A program made the translations under genes and the position numbers. Shown here piece after piece: positions 8,038 to 16,380 of a stretch of 32,141 nucleotides of DNA. Numbering within the stretch: the stretch's first letter is position 1; each line of letters opens with the position of its first letter. Origin of the DNA: Flavobacterium sp. (GTDB taxonomy: Bacteria > Bacteroidota > Bacteroidia > Flavobacteriales > Flavobacteriaceae); the NCBI GenBank assembly GCA_014377455.1, contig JACMPO010000194.1:1-32141 (forward strand), in the 5' to 3' direction. The notes under the pieces are model-generated. The model did no database searches, was not told the DNA's origin, and was given only the letters and a program-made list of their open reading frames with translations.

Positions 8038-9561
8038 ATGAGCAAAAAAGTTATCTTGATGATTTTGGATGGTTGGGGAAAATCACCCGATCCTAAAGTA
8101 TCAGCCATCGACAATGCAAATATTCCATTCATAACTAGTTTATATTCAAAATATGCAAATGCACAACTTCGAACCGATGGTTTAAATGTAGGATTACCAG
8201 AAGGTCAAATGGGAAATTCCGAAGTTGGACACATGAATCTTGGAGCAGGAAGAATAGTTTATCAAGATTTAGCAAAAATAAATTTAGCAGTTTCTGAAGC
8301 TACATTAAAATCAGAAAAGTCTCTTATTGATGCATTTCAATATGCAAAAAATAATAATAAATCTGTCCATTTTTTAGGTTTATTATCAGATGGTGGTGTT
8401 CATTCTCACACCTCACATTTGCGAAGCTTAATAGATGCTTCACAAGAGTTTGGGCTCGAAAAAGTATTTGTCCATGCATTTACAGATGGTCGAGATGTCG
8501 ACCCAAAATCGGGATCATTGTATCTTGAAGATTTATATAATTATTGTTATGACAAGAAAGTAAAATTAGCATCAATTATAGGACGATATTATGCCATGGA
8601 TCGCGATAAACGTTGGGAAAGAATAAAACTCGCTTACGATTTACTGGTAAACGGACAGGGCAAACTAATACAAGATGCAGTTTTAGAGGTTTTAGAAAGT
8701 TATAAAAAAGGAATAACCGACGAGTTTATTGAGCCTTTATTAATGATTGACGAAAATAAAAATCCTGTTGCAACCATTCAAAATGATGATGTTGTAATTT
8801 TTTTTAATTTTAGAACCGATCGTGGTCGCGAATTAACCGAAGCATTATCTCAAAAAGATTTTCACGAATACAACATGCACAAATTAAATTTGTATTACGT
8901 AACCATGACTAATTATGACGATACTTACACCAATGTCCATGTTATTTATGATAAAGATAATCTTAGAGAAACATTAGGAGAAGTATTAGAAAAAGCGGGT
9001 AAAACTCAAATCAGGATTGCTGAAACCGAAAAATATCCGCATGTAACCTTCTTTTTTTCGGGAGGTAGAGAAACACCTTTTAAAAACGAAAAAAGAATTT
9101 TAAGGAATTCTCCAAAAGTTGCTACCTATGATTTGCAACCCGAAATGAGTGCTTTTGAACTTACAGAAGCATTAATTCCAGAACTTAAAAATGGCACTAT
9201 CGATTTTGTATGTCTTAATTTTGCAAACGGAGATATGGTGGGTCACACAGGAAATATGGAAGCGGCAATAAAAGCATGTGAAGCTGTGGATAGTTGTGTG
9301 AAAAAGGTTGTTGAAACTGCGCTAGAACAAAATTACACAACAATTTTAATTGCAGATCATGGAAATTGTGAAACTATGATTAATCCCGATGGCTCGCCAA
9401 ATACTGCACACACTACTAACCCAGTTCCAATTATTGTAATAGACAACCAAAAAATAGCTGTTAAAAATGGTGTTTTAGCTGATTTAGCACCGACAATTTT
9501 ATCATTAATGAATGTAGAAAAACCAACGGTTATGACTGGAAAATCTTTAGTAACATTTTAA
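8038..9561 (+). CDS. gpmI: 2,3-bisphosphoglycerate-independent phosphoglycerate mutase
   Basis: A glycolytic and gluconeogenic cytosolic enzyme interconverting 3- and 2-phosphoglycerate with Mn2+ ions and a phosphoserine intermediate. The metal-binding start MILDGWG, the nucleophile Ser61 in QMGNSEVGH, the HAFTDGRDVDP and IGRYYAMDRDKRWER substrate-binding motifs of the inserted domain, FNFRTDRGRE and the C-terminal metal site ADHGNCE are all intact. At 507 aa it has the standard length. The next gene (map) begins 76 nt later with its own -7 box, so the genes may be transcribed separately. Confidence 0.97.
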   Translation: MSKKVILMILDGWGKSPDPKVSAIDNANIPFITSLYSKYANAQLRTDGLNVGLPEGQMGNSEVGHMNLGAGRIVYQDLAKINLAVSEATLKSEKSLIDAFQYAKNNNKSVHFLGLLSDGGVHSHTSHLRSLIDASQEFGLEKVFVHAFTDGRDVDPKSGSLYLEDLYNYCYDKKVKLASIIGRYYAMDRDKRWERIKLAYDLLVNGQGKLIQDAVLEVLESYKKGITDEFIEPLLMIDENKNPVATIQNDDVVIFFNFRTDRGRELTEALSQKDFHEYNMHKLNLYYVTMTNYDDTYTNVHVIYDKDNLRETLGEVLEKAGKTQIRIAETEKYPHVTFFFSGGRETPFKNEKRILRNSPKVATYDLQPEMSAFELTEALIPELKNGTIDFVCLNFANGDMVGHTGNMEAAIKACEAVDSCVKKVVETALEQNYTTILIADHGNCETMINPDGSPNTAHTTNPVPIIVIDNQKIAVKNGVLADLAPTILSLMNVEKPTVMTGKSLVTF

Positions 9562-9611
9562 ATTCAATGTTTGTAAACCAACAACCAACTTTAAAACGAT
9601 CAAATTTTTAT

Positions 9612-9619
9612 TACTTTTG
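9612..9619 (+). promoter_or_regulatory. -7 box of map
   Basis: TACTTTTG matches TAnnTTTG and lies 18 nt before the map ATG. It also argues that the TTG at 9617, inside the box, is not the start codon. No clear TTG -33 element is present. Confidence 0.5.
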
Positions 9620-9637
9620 CAATCTGAAAAAAATGTT

Positions 9638-10456
9638 ATGATTATCCCAAAAACAAGAGAAGAAATCGAAATAATGCGCGAAAGTGCCTTGCTAGTTTCT
9701 AAAACATTAGGATTAATTGCAAAGGAAATTGGACCAGGAATAACTACACTATATTTAGATAAACTTGCCGAAGAATTTATTCGTGATAATGGAGGTGTTC
9801 CGGGTTTTTTGGGTTTATATGGATTTCCAAATTCGCTTTGTGTTAGTCCAAACGCCCAAGTAGTTCACGGAATCCCAAATAATAATCCATTACAAGAAGG
9901 TGATATAATTTCGATAGATTGTGGTGTTTTAAAAAATGGCTTTTATGGCGATCATGCGTACTCATTTGAAATTGGCGATGTCACTCCAGAAATTAAGCAG
10001 TTATTAAAAGTTACAAAAGAATCTTTATACATAGGAATTCGAGAATTTAAAATTGGAAATCGTGTTGAAGATGTTGGAAATGCTATTCAAAAACACTGTG
10101 AATCTTATGGATATGGAGTTGTTAGAGAATTAGTTGGCCACGGATTAGGTAGGCTAATGCACGAAGATCCTGAAATGCCAAATTATGGAAAACGAGGCAA
10201 AGGAAAACTTTTTATAGAAGGAATGACTGTCGCCATTGAACCCATGATAAATTTAGGCACCAAAAAAACTAAGCATTTAAAAGATGGTTGGACCATATTA
10301 ACCGCCGATGGAAAACCAAGTGCTCATTTTGAACACAACGTTGCATTGATAAATGGAAAATCAGAAATATTAAGCACTTTTAAATATATTTATGAAGCAC
10401 TTGGAATTGTGAGTAACGAGGAAGATGAGTTCAAAATGAGCACAACTTTAATTTAA
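9638..10456 (+). CDS. map: Type I methionine aminopeptidase
   Basis: Removes the initiator methionine from nascent proteins; essential in most bacteria. The five metal ligands of the pita-bread fold are visible, numbered from ATG 9638: Asp94 (SIDCGV), Asp105 (GDHAYS), His168 (VGHGLGR), Glu201 (AIEPMI) and Glu232 (HFEHNVAL). The substrate-binding His is in VVHGIPN. I use ATG 9638 rather than the in-frame TTG at 9617, which lies inside the promoter box. At 272 aa it is of usual length with a short acidic tail. The methyltransferase follows after 8 nt, so they are almost certainly one transcript. Confidence 0.96.
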   Translation: MIIPKTREEIEIMRESALLVSKTLGLIAKEIGPGITTLYLDKLAEEFIRDNGGVPGFLGLYGFPNSLCVSPNAQVVHGIPNNNPLQEGDIISIDCGVLKNGFYGDHAYSFEIGDVTPEIKQLLKVTKESLYIGIREFKIGNRVEDVGNAIQKHCESYGYGVVRELVGHGLGRLMHEDPEMPNYGKRGKGKLFIEGMTVAIEPMINLGTKKTKHLKDGWTILTADGKPSAHFEHNVALINGKSEILSTFKYIYEALGIVSNEEDEFKMSTTLI

Positions 10457-10464
10457 ATTTATCA

Positions 10465-11298
10465 ATGAAAAAAGTGTTCAAATTTATACTCAATACCATC
10501 CCAAGACCAATTTTAATACGATTGAGTTATGTTGCAAAACCAATTTTGGCTTTTATACTTAAGGGAAATCGTTTTACCGATCCAATAGATGGAAAAAGTT
10601 TTAAAATGTTTTTACCTTACGGTTACGGAAATCAACGTAATAATGTACTTTCACCAAGCACTTTATCGTTGGAAAGACATCGGTTGCTGTGGTTATATCT
10701 TCAAAATGAAACCGATTTCTTTCAATCAGAACGTAAATCAAACTCTTTGGATTCAAAACCAAAATCAGTTAACTTAAGAAATACGGAAACAAGTTCACTA
10801 CTAAAAGTATTACACTTCGCACCAGAGCAAGAGTTTTATAAACGATTTAAAAGACAAAAAAATATTGAATACACTACAACCGATTTGCTTTCACCTTTAG
10901 CAGATGTAAAAGCAGATATTTGCAATTTACCGTTTAATGATAATGAGTATGACGTCATATTTTGCAATCATGTTTTGGAACACATTCCTGATGATACAAA
11001 AGCCATGCAAGAATTGTATAGAGTGCTAAAACCTGGCGGAATGGGAATATTTCAAATCCCTCAAGATCTAAATAGAACAACAACTTTTTCTGATGACACC
11101 ATTGTAAATCAAAAAGAAAGAGCAAAAATTTTTGGACAATATGATCATGTTCGTGTTTATGGCACAGATTATTTTGACAAACTTAGGAGTATTGGATTTA
11201 TAGTTCTTGAGGAAGATTATACTTCTGAATTAACTCCTGAACAAGTTGAAAAATATTGTTTAGCCAAAGGAGAAATTATTCCTATTTGCTTTAAATAA
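10465..11298 (+). CDS. Class I SAM-dependent methyltransferase
   Basis: A 277-aa protein with a basic, partly hydrophobic N-terminus (about 1-35) and a Methyltransf_11 domain about 110-240. The glycine-rich SAM loop is replaced by VLHFAPEQEFYKRF, and the other motifs are ordinary: YTTTDLLSP with the acidic ribose contact, ADICNLPFNDNEYDVIFCNHVLEHIPD, and LYRVLKPGGMGIFQIP. This variant, with HFAPE in place of GCG, is common in flavobacterial proteins annotated only as methyltransferase. A low-complexity Ser/Asn/Lys insert occurs at about 90-110. The substrate is unknown. It sits 8 nt downstream of map in the same operon. Confidence 0.87.
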   Translation: MKKVFKFILNTIPRPILIRLSYVAKPILAFILKGNRFTDPIDGKSFKMFLPYGYGNQRNNVLSPSTLSLERHRLLWLYLQNETDFFQSERKSNSLDSKPKSVNLRNTETSSLLKVLHFAPEQEFYKRFKRQKNIEYTTTDLLSPLADVKADICNLPFNDNEYDVIFCNHVLEHIPDDTKAMQELYRVLKPGGMGIFQIPQDLNRTTTFSDDTIVNQKERAKIFGQYDHVRVYGTDYFDKLRSIGFIVLEEDYTSELTPEQVEKYCLAKGEIIPICFK

Positions 11299-11314
11299 AT
11301 TGATTTTGGCATAA

Positions 11315-11342
11315 TTGTAGCTAGTAAAAATTAGTATCTTTA
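11315..11342 (+). promoter_or_regulatory. Promoter of the T9SS plug gene
   Basis: TTG (11315-11317), 17-nt spacer, TATCTTTA (11335-11342), one mismatch to TAnnTTTG, 20 nt before the ATG. A perfect TACATTTG at 11353-11360 ends 2 nt before the ATG and is too close to be the box unless the message is leaderless. Confidence 0.5.
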
Positions 11343-11362
11343 CCATTGATAATACATTTGTT

Positions 11363-12610
11363 ATGTCTAAAAAACTGTTTTTAATACTATCAATATTATA
11401 TTCTTGCACTTCATTTTATGCTCAAGAAGTTGAAGTAAATCCTGCGTATTTTATTAAAACAATTTCGTTTGTACAAAACGGACAAAATGCAGTTCCTATA
11501 TTCCAATTAGGCGATTCTTTTTCATTACAATTTGACGATTTGCATGGAACCGAAGATAATTATTATTACAAAATTACCCATTGCAATTACAATTGGAAAC
11601 CATCTGAACTAACTCGAAATGAATATCTTGGAGGTTTTGACGATCAACGAATTCAAGATTACACCAACTCGTTCAATGCCTTACAAATTTACTCCCATTA
11701 TAGAGTTAGCTTCCCAAGTAAATTAACCCAATTAAAAGTTAGTGGAAACTACATTATTAGCATATTAAATGATGATAAAGAGGTTGTGTTTTGTCGCAAA
11801 TTTATAATTTATGAAGACTTAGTTGCAGTGCCAATGCAAGTAAAAAGAGCACGAGTAGTTAAAGATTTTCAATACAAGCATAATTTAGATTTTGCCATAA
11901 AATCTGCTGATATAAATTTTCAAAGCCCTTTAACGAATGTAAAAGTGTTACTGTTGCAAAATGGAAAATTTAATAATGCCATTTATAATGTAAAACCAAT
12001 GTACACCATTGGTAATGATTTAATATATAAATATGATGCCGAAACCCAGTTTTGGGCTGGAAACGAGTATCTGTATTTCGAAAATAAAAATATTCAGGCC
12101 GCAAATAATAATATTGCCTTTGTAGATTCAAATGGCTTGTATAACACTCATTTATACACAAGTGGAGCAAGAGCAAATGCACCTTACACCTATTTTCCTG
12201 ACATAAACGGCAACTTTTTAGTAAATAAAATTAACTCCGAAAATCCCGATGTAGAAGCAGATTATGCTTGGGTTTATTTTGCGCTTTCGGCTCCCAGTTA
12301 TTTTGGAAATAAAAATATATATGTAACTGGAATGTTCAATAATAATGTGCTATCAGACGAAAATAAAATGGATTATAATGCTGATAAAGCCATTTATGAA
12401 AAAGCAATTATGATTAAACAAGGTTTTACAAACTTTAATTATACAATATCAGATGCAAAAGGCAATATAGAGGACGAAAATGCTGTTGATGGCAACTTTT
12501 TTCAAACCGAAAATAATTACTTTGCCATTGTTTACTATCGAGAAAATAATCAACGATATGATAGAGTCATTGGGAAAGGTGTTGCAAGCTCGAAAGACAT
12601 TATTAATTAG
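11363..12610 (+). CDS. Type IX secretion system plug protein (former DUF5103)
   Basis: A 415-aa exported protein (signal peptide about 1-20, LSILYSCTSFYAQ). The sequence from residue 25 on, including ISFVQNGQNAVPIFQLGDSFSLQFDDL, YYYKITHCNYNWKPSELTRNEYLGGFDDQRI and the later PYTYFPDINGNFLVN, follows the T9SS_plug first-domain family, formerly DUF5103. Structural work on the SprA translocon showed that this protein closes the periplasmic side of the SprA barrel when PorV is absent. The gene therefore suggests a type IX secretion system in this organism, although no other Por/Spr/Gld gene is in the window. It has its own promoter, 64 nt after the methyltransferase gene. Confidence 0.88.
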   Translation: MSKKLFLILSILYSCTSFYAQEVEVNPAYFIKTISFVQNGQNAVPIFQLGDSFSLQFDDLHGTEDNYYYKITHCNYNWKPSELTRNEYLGGFDDQRIQDYTNSFNALQIYSHYRVSFPSKLTQLKVSGNYIISILNDDKEVVFCRKFIIYEDLVAVPMQVKRARVVKDFQYKHNLDFAIKSADINFQSPLTNVKVLLLQNGKFNNAIYNVKPMYTIGNDLIYKYDAETQFWAGNEYLYFENKNIQAANNNIAFVDSNGLYNTHLYTSGARANAPYTYFPDINGNFLVNKINSENPDVEADYAWVYFALSAPSYFGNKNIYVTGMFNNNVLSDENKMDYNADKAIYEKAIMIKQGFTNFNYTISDAKGNIEDENAVDGNFFQTENNYFAIVYYRENNQRYDRVIGKGVASSKDIIN

Positions 12611-12636
12611 TTTTAAATTAACAGAAAAAAAATAAA

Positions 12637-12663
12637 TTGAATTTTAATTATTTTATAACTTTA
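12637..12663 (+). promoter_or_regulatory. Promoter of apaG
   Basis: TTG (12637-12639), 16-nt spacer, TAACTTTA (12656-12663), one mismatch to TAnnTTTG, 14 nt before the ATG. Confidence 0.45.
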
Positions 12664-12677
12664 CAAAAAGTTTATTA

Positions 12678-13064
12678 ATGGTTAGTCAAATCACCCAAGG
12701 CATAAAAATCTCAGTAAACACCAGTTTTGAAGGCACTTACTTCAAAAACCATAAAATTCATTTTGCATTTTCGTATCAAATTACAATCGAAAATCATAGT
12801 AAAGATTCAGTTCAATTAACCACCAGGCATTGGGAAATTTATGATTCCTTAAATGACATTGAAATTGTAGATGGTGAAGGGGTCATAGGCAAAAAACCCG
12901 TTTTAAAACCTGGCGAAAGTCATATTTATAGCTCTGGCTGTTTACTTAGTTCGCCACACGGAGCAATGCAAGGCTATTTTGCCATGGTAAACTTTACAAC
13001 AACAAGAACTTTTCGAGTTATAGTACCCGCATTTCGTCTCAGCGCTCCATTTGCTTTAAATTGA
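12678..13064 (+). CDS. apaG: ApaG domain protein
   Basis: A 128-aa single-domain ApaG protein with a fibronectin-III-like fold. The family pattern is complete: YFKNHKIHFAFSYQITIEN, LTTRHWEIYD, the glycine-rich VDGEGVIGKKPVLKPGE, and SSPHGAMQGYFAMV. ApaG is linked to Co2+/Mg2+ efflux by an old genetic observation in enterobacteria; its biochemical role is unresolved. Length equals that of E. coli ApaG. It is convergent with the PdeM gene, with only 56 nt between stops and no strong terminator hairpin seen. Confidence 0.95.
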   Translation: MVSQITQGIKISVNTSFEGTYFKNHKIHFAFSYQITIENHSKDSVQLTTRHWEIYDSLNDIEIVDGEGVIGKKPVLKPGESHIYSSGCLLSSPHGAMQGYFAMVNFTTTRTFRVIVPAFRLSAPFALN

Positions 13065-13120
13065 TATTTGATTTACTTTAGCCTTTTAAAATGTGTCTCA
13101 AAAATATAGTTTGTTAAAAT

Positions 13121-13756
13121 TTAATTCAGAACTACCTCAAAAACACCTTCACTAGAAATACCATAAACCAAATCATTTTCTGTTGGAACCAAATAAAAAT
13201 TACCCGTAAATTCTCCAAAAGCGGGCAAAATCATTTGGTTTGGTTTCTGGAAAAAACACGACAAATTCAAATATTGTCGTCCAATTCCTTTTAATTTTAT
13301 TCCTGGGTGAATGTGTCCACAAAAATTAAAAAATCCTTCTCGTTCCTTTGGATGATGCGTTAACAAAAAATCATCTATCAACAATTCTGGACAAACCTTG
13401 ATATTTAAATTTTCATAATTGTGCTTTTTGATAATATCATGATTTCCTTCAACAAGAATTACTTCTTGCCGAATTTCTTTAATCCAATTGGAAAATAATT
13501 CCCATTCTTTATTCATTTTACTGTGAAACAAATCGCCCAAAAAAATAATGGTTTCGGGTTGAAAAAAATCTACAACCAAATTCAATCGAGTAAAATTTTC
13601 AAAAATTGCGTCATTCGGAATTGCCATTCCATGTTTTCTAAAATGTGCAACTTTTCCCAAATGCACGTCTGAAATTAATAGAATGTTTTTTTCACTCCAA
13701 AATATTACACCTTGTTTATGTAAGGTAAAAGTTTGATTGTTTATTAATAGTGTCAT
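13121..13756 (-). CDS. pdeM: Ligase-associated DNA damage response endonuclease PdeM
   Basis: A 211-aa metallophosphoesterase of the calcineurin-like fold, last gene of the four-gene repair cluster. The metal-binding motifs appear in order: ISDVHLGK (about 28-35), FLGDLFHS (about 71), VEGNHD (about 102), LTHHP and CGHIHPG. The family (PdeM, Lhr-associated) has Mn2+-dependent nuclease activity in the characterized homologue. The preceding 83-nt spacer carries an approximately 8-bp-period ACTTT repeat (13786-13838). Confidence 0.93.
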   Translation of the reverse strand: MTLLINNQTFTLHKQGVIFWSEKNILLISDVHLGKVAHFRKHGMAIPNDAIFENFTRLNLVVDFFQPETIIFLGDLFHSKMNKEWELFSNWIKEIRQEVILVEGNHDIIKKHNYENLNIKVCPELLIDDFLLTHHPKEREGFFNFCGHIHPGIKLKGIGRQYLNLSCFFQKPNQMILPAFGEFTGNFYLVPTENDLVYGISSEGVFEVVLN

Positions 13757-13785
13757 ATGTTATGGATATTTGCGCAAATTTTTCA

Positions 13786-13838
13786 ACTTTCCTACTTTTA
13801 ACTTTTCAAATATTTAAACTTTCCAACTTTCTAACTTT
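13786..13838. repeat. Approximately 8-bp tandem ACTTT phrase in the lhr-pdeM spacer
   Basis: ACTTT begins at 13786, 13794, 13801, 13818, 13826 and 13834, giving steps of 8, 7, 17, 8 and 8. It reads AAAGTTRGA-like in transcript sense. It lies in the 5' leader region of pdeM. Confidence 0.6.
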
Positions 13839-13839
13839 T

Positions 13840-16299
13840 TTACTTCATATAACTCGCAGTCATTTTTTTAATTCTTTCCGCAAGCGTTTCACTGGTTAAT
13901 TTTTCGCGCAAACGATCTGTAATAATAGGAAAACTGAACGGCGTAGGTCTTTCACATGGTTTCCAAACTATTTCTTGGTTGTTAATTCGTTCCAAAGATT
14001 GTATCAATCGTCCTTCTTCCAATTGATGTTCAAACGTTTCAATATACGCTTGTTGCAATAATAAATTATCGGGTTCATAATCTCTAAAAACTTCAAATAA
14101 CAATTGTGAACCACTTTGCAAATGTTTTGTCTTAATAGGTTTTCCGGGCATTCCGGTAAAAACTAAACCAGCGATGATGGCAATATCTCTAAATTTTCGT
14201 CGTGCCATTTCAGTTGCATTCAAACTTTTTTGCAAATCTTGATGCACAAATTCAGTTGAAAAAAAATTGTTGTCAAAAACCGCTTGCATATCAATTTCTT
14301 GATCGGAAAGTAATTCAAATCCGTAATCATTATACGCCAAAGAAAACGAAATTGGCGACAACAAACTTATTCTGTAAGACAAAATACTCGCCAAAGCTTC
14401 GTGCACAAATCGGCCTTCAAAAGGATAAAAAATAGCATGAAATCCTTCACGTGTTTTGAATGTTTCTATTAAAAATTCATTAGTGTTTGGCACAATACTT
14501 TCTTTTCTTTGTCTATCAAATATCGGTTTAAGTGCTTTTAATTCGGGTGTGAGATTTTCGTTATTGGCGTTATACAATTCTTCCCGCAATAATTCGCTCA
14601 TTTGTGCCGAAAGCGTCATTCTTCCGCCCATCCAACTTACTGTTTTTGAAACTTTTTTTGCATCAGCTTTTTTTACCAAAACATTCATATTCTTTATGGC
14701 ATAAAATTCTAATTTTTTTCCACCAAAAGTAAAGGTATCGCCACGAGTTAATTTCGAAATAAACCATTCTTCAATAGAACCAATATACCCGCCACTTAAA
14801 AACTTTACGTTCAAAGTAGCATCACTCACAATCGTTCCAACCTGCATTCGATGATGCATAGCAACCATTCGGCTGTTTATTTTATACAATCCATTTTCAT
14901 TAATTTCTACTTTTTTAAATTCGTCATACGCTTGTAAACTTTGACTTCCACTAACAATAAAATTCAAAATCCAATTCCAATTTTCGATTGTCAAATTCTG
15001 ATAACAAAATGTTTTTATGACTTCATTATAAATCACATCTGGGAAAAATCCATCAGATACAGCCAACGTATTTAAGTACTGAATCAACACATCATAACTA
15101 TTCAAATACGGAATTCTGTCCTCGACAATAGTTTCGGCAACCGCTTTTTTTAATGCCGATGCTTCTATTAATTCCATTGCGTGGGTTGCCAAAAAATAAA
15201 TAACACTTTCTTTCCCAGGTTGATGACCACTTCGTCCGGCACGTTGTAAAAAACGGGCTACACCTTTTGGTCCGCCAACTTGTACAATAGTTTCTACTGG
15301 TGCAAAATCGACTCCTAAATCTAGACTTGAAGTGCAAACTACTGCTTTCAACTCTTCGTTTTTAATTGCATTTTCTACCCAAACTCGAGTTTCTTTTGCA
15401 ATACTGCCATGATGCATAGCCATTTCGCCAGCAAATTCTGGGTATTTTTCTAATAAGCTTTGAAACCACAATTCACACTGCGAACGTGTATTGGTAAATA
15501 TCAAAGTTGTTTTACTTTTCCTAATAATTTTAGCCACTTCATCAACTAGATGCAAACCCATATGACCACGCCAAGGAAACGTTTCCATTTTCTCAGGAAT
15601 AATAGATTTTACTGTAATTTTCTTATTGATGTTTGCCTTCACTAACACCGAATTTTTGAACGCATCCGATTCATAACCTAGCAAAACTTCTTGTGCCAAT
15701 TCCAAATTTCCTATGGTTGCAGAAATTCCCCAGATTCGCATTTGTGGCGCTACAACTTTTAATCTTGATAGAGCTAATTCCATCTGAACTCCTCGTTTTG
15801 TGCCCAATAATTCGTGCCATTCGTCAATTACAATAGCAGAACAATTTGCAAAAGTTTTAGCATATTCTTTACTTGCCAAAAGCAGTTGTAAACTTTCTGG
15901 CGTAGAGATTAGCAAATCGGGCATTTTGGTTTTTTGCTTTGTTCGTTCGCTGGTTGATGTATCGCCAGTTCGAATTCCGACTGTCATTTGGGCTTCTAAA
16001 TCGGCCACAACTCGTTCTGAAGCTTGTTTGATTTCTATCGAAAGTGCTCGTAAAGGTGTAATCCAAATGGCTTTTAAACCTGGTTTGTGTTTCGTCTTGT
16101 AATCTGGATTTTGCTTGATGTAATTTAAAACAATAGAAAACCAAAGCGCATAGGTTTTTCCGCTTCCAGTTGGCGCATTAAGTAACCCATTTTTACCTTG
16201 CAAAAAAGCGGTCCAAGTTTCTTTTTGAAATGGAAAATGCTTCCAGTTTTGCGATTGGAACCAATTCTCTGCTATTCCAAAAAGTTGTTTATTATTCAT
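13840..16299 (-). CDS. Ligase-associated DNA damage response DEXH-box helicase (Lhr-Core type)
   Basis: An 819-aa 3'-to-5' superfamily 2 helicase. Walker A is NAPTGSGKTY (Lys48), the DExH motif is IDEWHELLGTKRG, motif III is GISATIG, and motifs IV-VI are in TLIFTNTRSQCELWFQSLL, VVCTSSLDLGVDFAPV and RFLQRAGRSGHQPG. The remaining ~400 residues form the winged-helix and Lhr-core domain. The length matches the Lhr-Core of the ligase-associated cluster rather than full-length Lhr (about 1500 aa). The upstream spacer to the ligase gene contains a repeated phrase that also occurs before the ligase gene (see findings). It functions with the ligase, exonuclease and PdeM encoded alongside. Confidence 0.96.
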   Translation of the reverse strand: MNNKQLFGIAENWFQSQNWKHFPFQKETWTAFLQGKNGLLNAPTGSGKTYALWFSIVLNYIKQNPDYKTKHKPGLKAIWITPLRALSIEIKQASERVVADLEAQMTVGIRTGDTSTSERTKQKTKMPDLLISTPESLQLLLASKEYAKTFANCSAIVIDEWHELLGTKRGVQMELALSRLKVVAPQMRIWGISATIGNLELAQEVLLGYESDAFKNSVLVKANINKKITVKSIIPEKMETFPWRGHMGLHLVDEVAKIIRKSKTTLIFTNTRSQCELWFQSLLEKYPEFAGEMAMHHGSIAKETRVWVENAIKNEELKAVVCTSSLDLGVDFAPVETIVQVGGPKGVARFLQRAGRSGHQPGKESVIYFLATHAMELIEASALKKAVAETIVEDRIPYLNSYDVLIQYLNTLAVSDGFFPDVIYNEVIKTFCYQNLTIENWNWILNFIVSGSQSLQAYDEFKKVEINENGLYKINSRMVAMHHRMQVGTIVSDATLNVKFLSGGYIGSIEEWFISKLTRGDTFTFGGKKLEFYAIKNMNVLVKKADAKKVSKTVSWMGGRMTLSAQMSELLREELYNANNENLTPELKALKPIFDRQRKESIVPNTNEFLIETFKTREGFHAIFYPFEGRFVHEALASILSYRISLLSPISFSLAYNDYGFELLSDQEIDMQAVFDNNFFSTEFVHQDLQKSLNATEMARRKFRDIAIIAGLVFTGMPGKPIKTKHLQSGSQLLFEVFRDYEPDNLLLQQAYIETFEHQLEEGRLIQSLERINNQEIVWKPCERPTPFSFPIITDRLREKLTSETLAERIKKMTASYMK

Positions 16300-16324
16300 T
16301 TAGAGATACTATTATTTTTAATTA

Positions 16325-16380
16325 ACCATAAATTAGACAAATTTTAAATCTTGATACTTAATATTTAAATCTTAATATTC
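16325..16380. repeat. Repeated phrases in the ligase-helicase spacer
   Basis: Two phrases sit side by side. 16325-16345 matches 18022-18042 in 20 of 21 positions (ACCATAAATTA-core). 16349-16363 (TCTTGATACTTAATA) is exactly the reverse complement of 19491-19505. Confidence 0.7.

Noticed and set aside
13786..13838. CRISPR-like array because of regular ACTTT spacing
   Set aside because: Units of about 8 bp without spacers and no cas genes; simple tandem phrase repeat.
14202..16102. Plus-strand ORFs opposite the helicase gene
   Set aside because: Shadow frames; the minus-strand helicase has all motifs intact.
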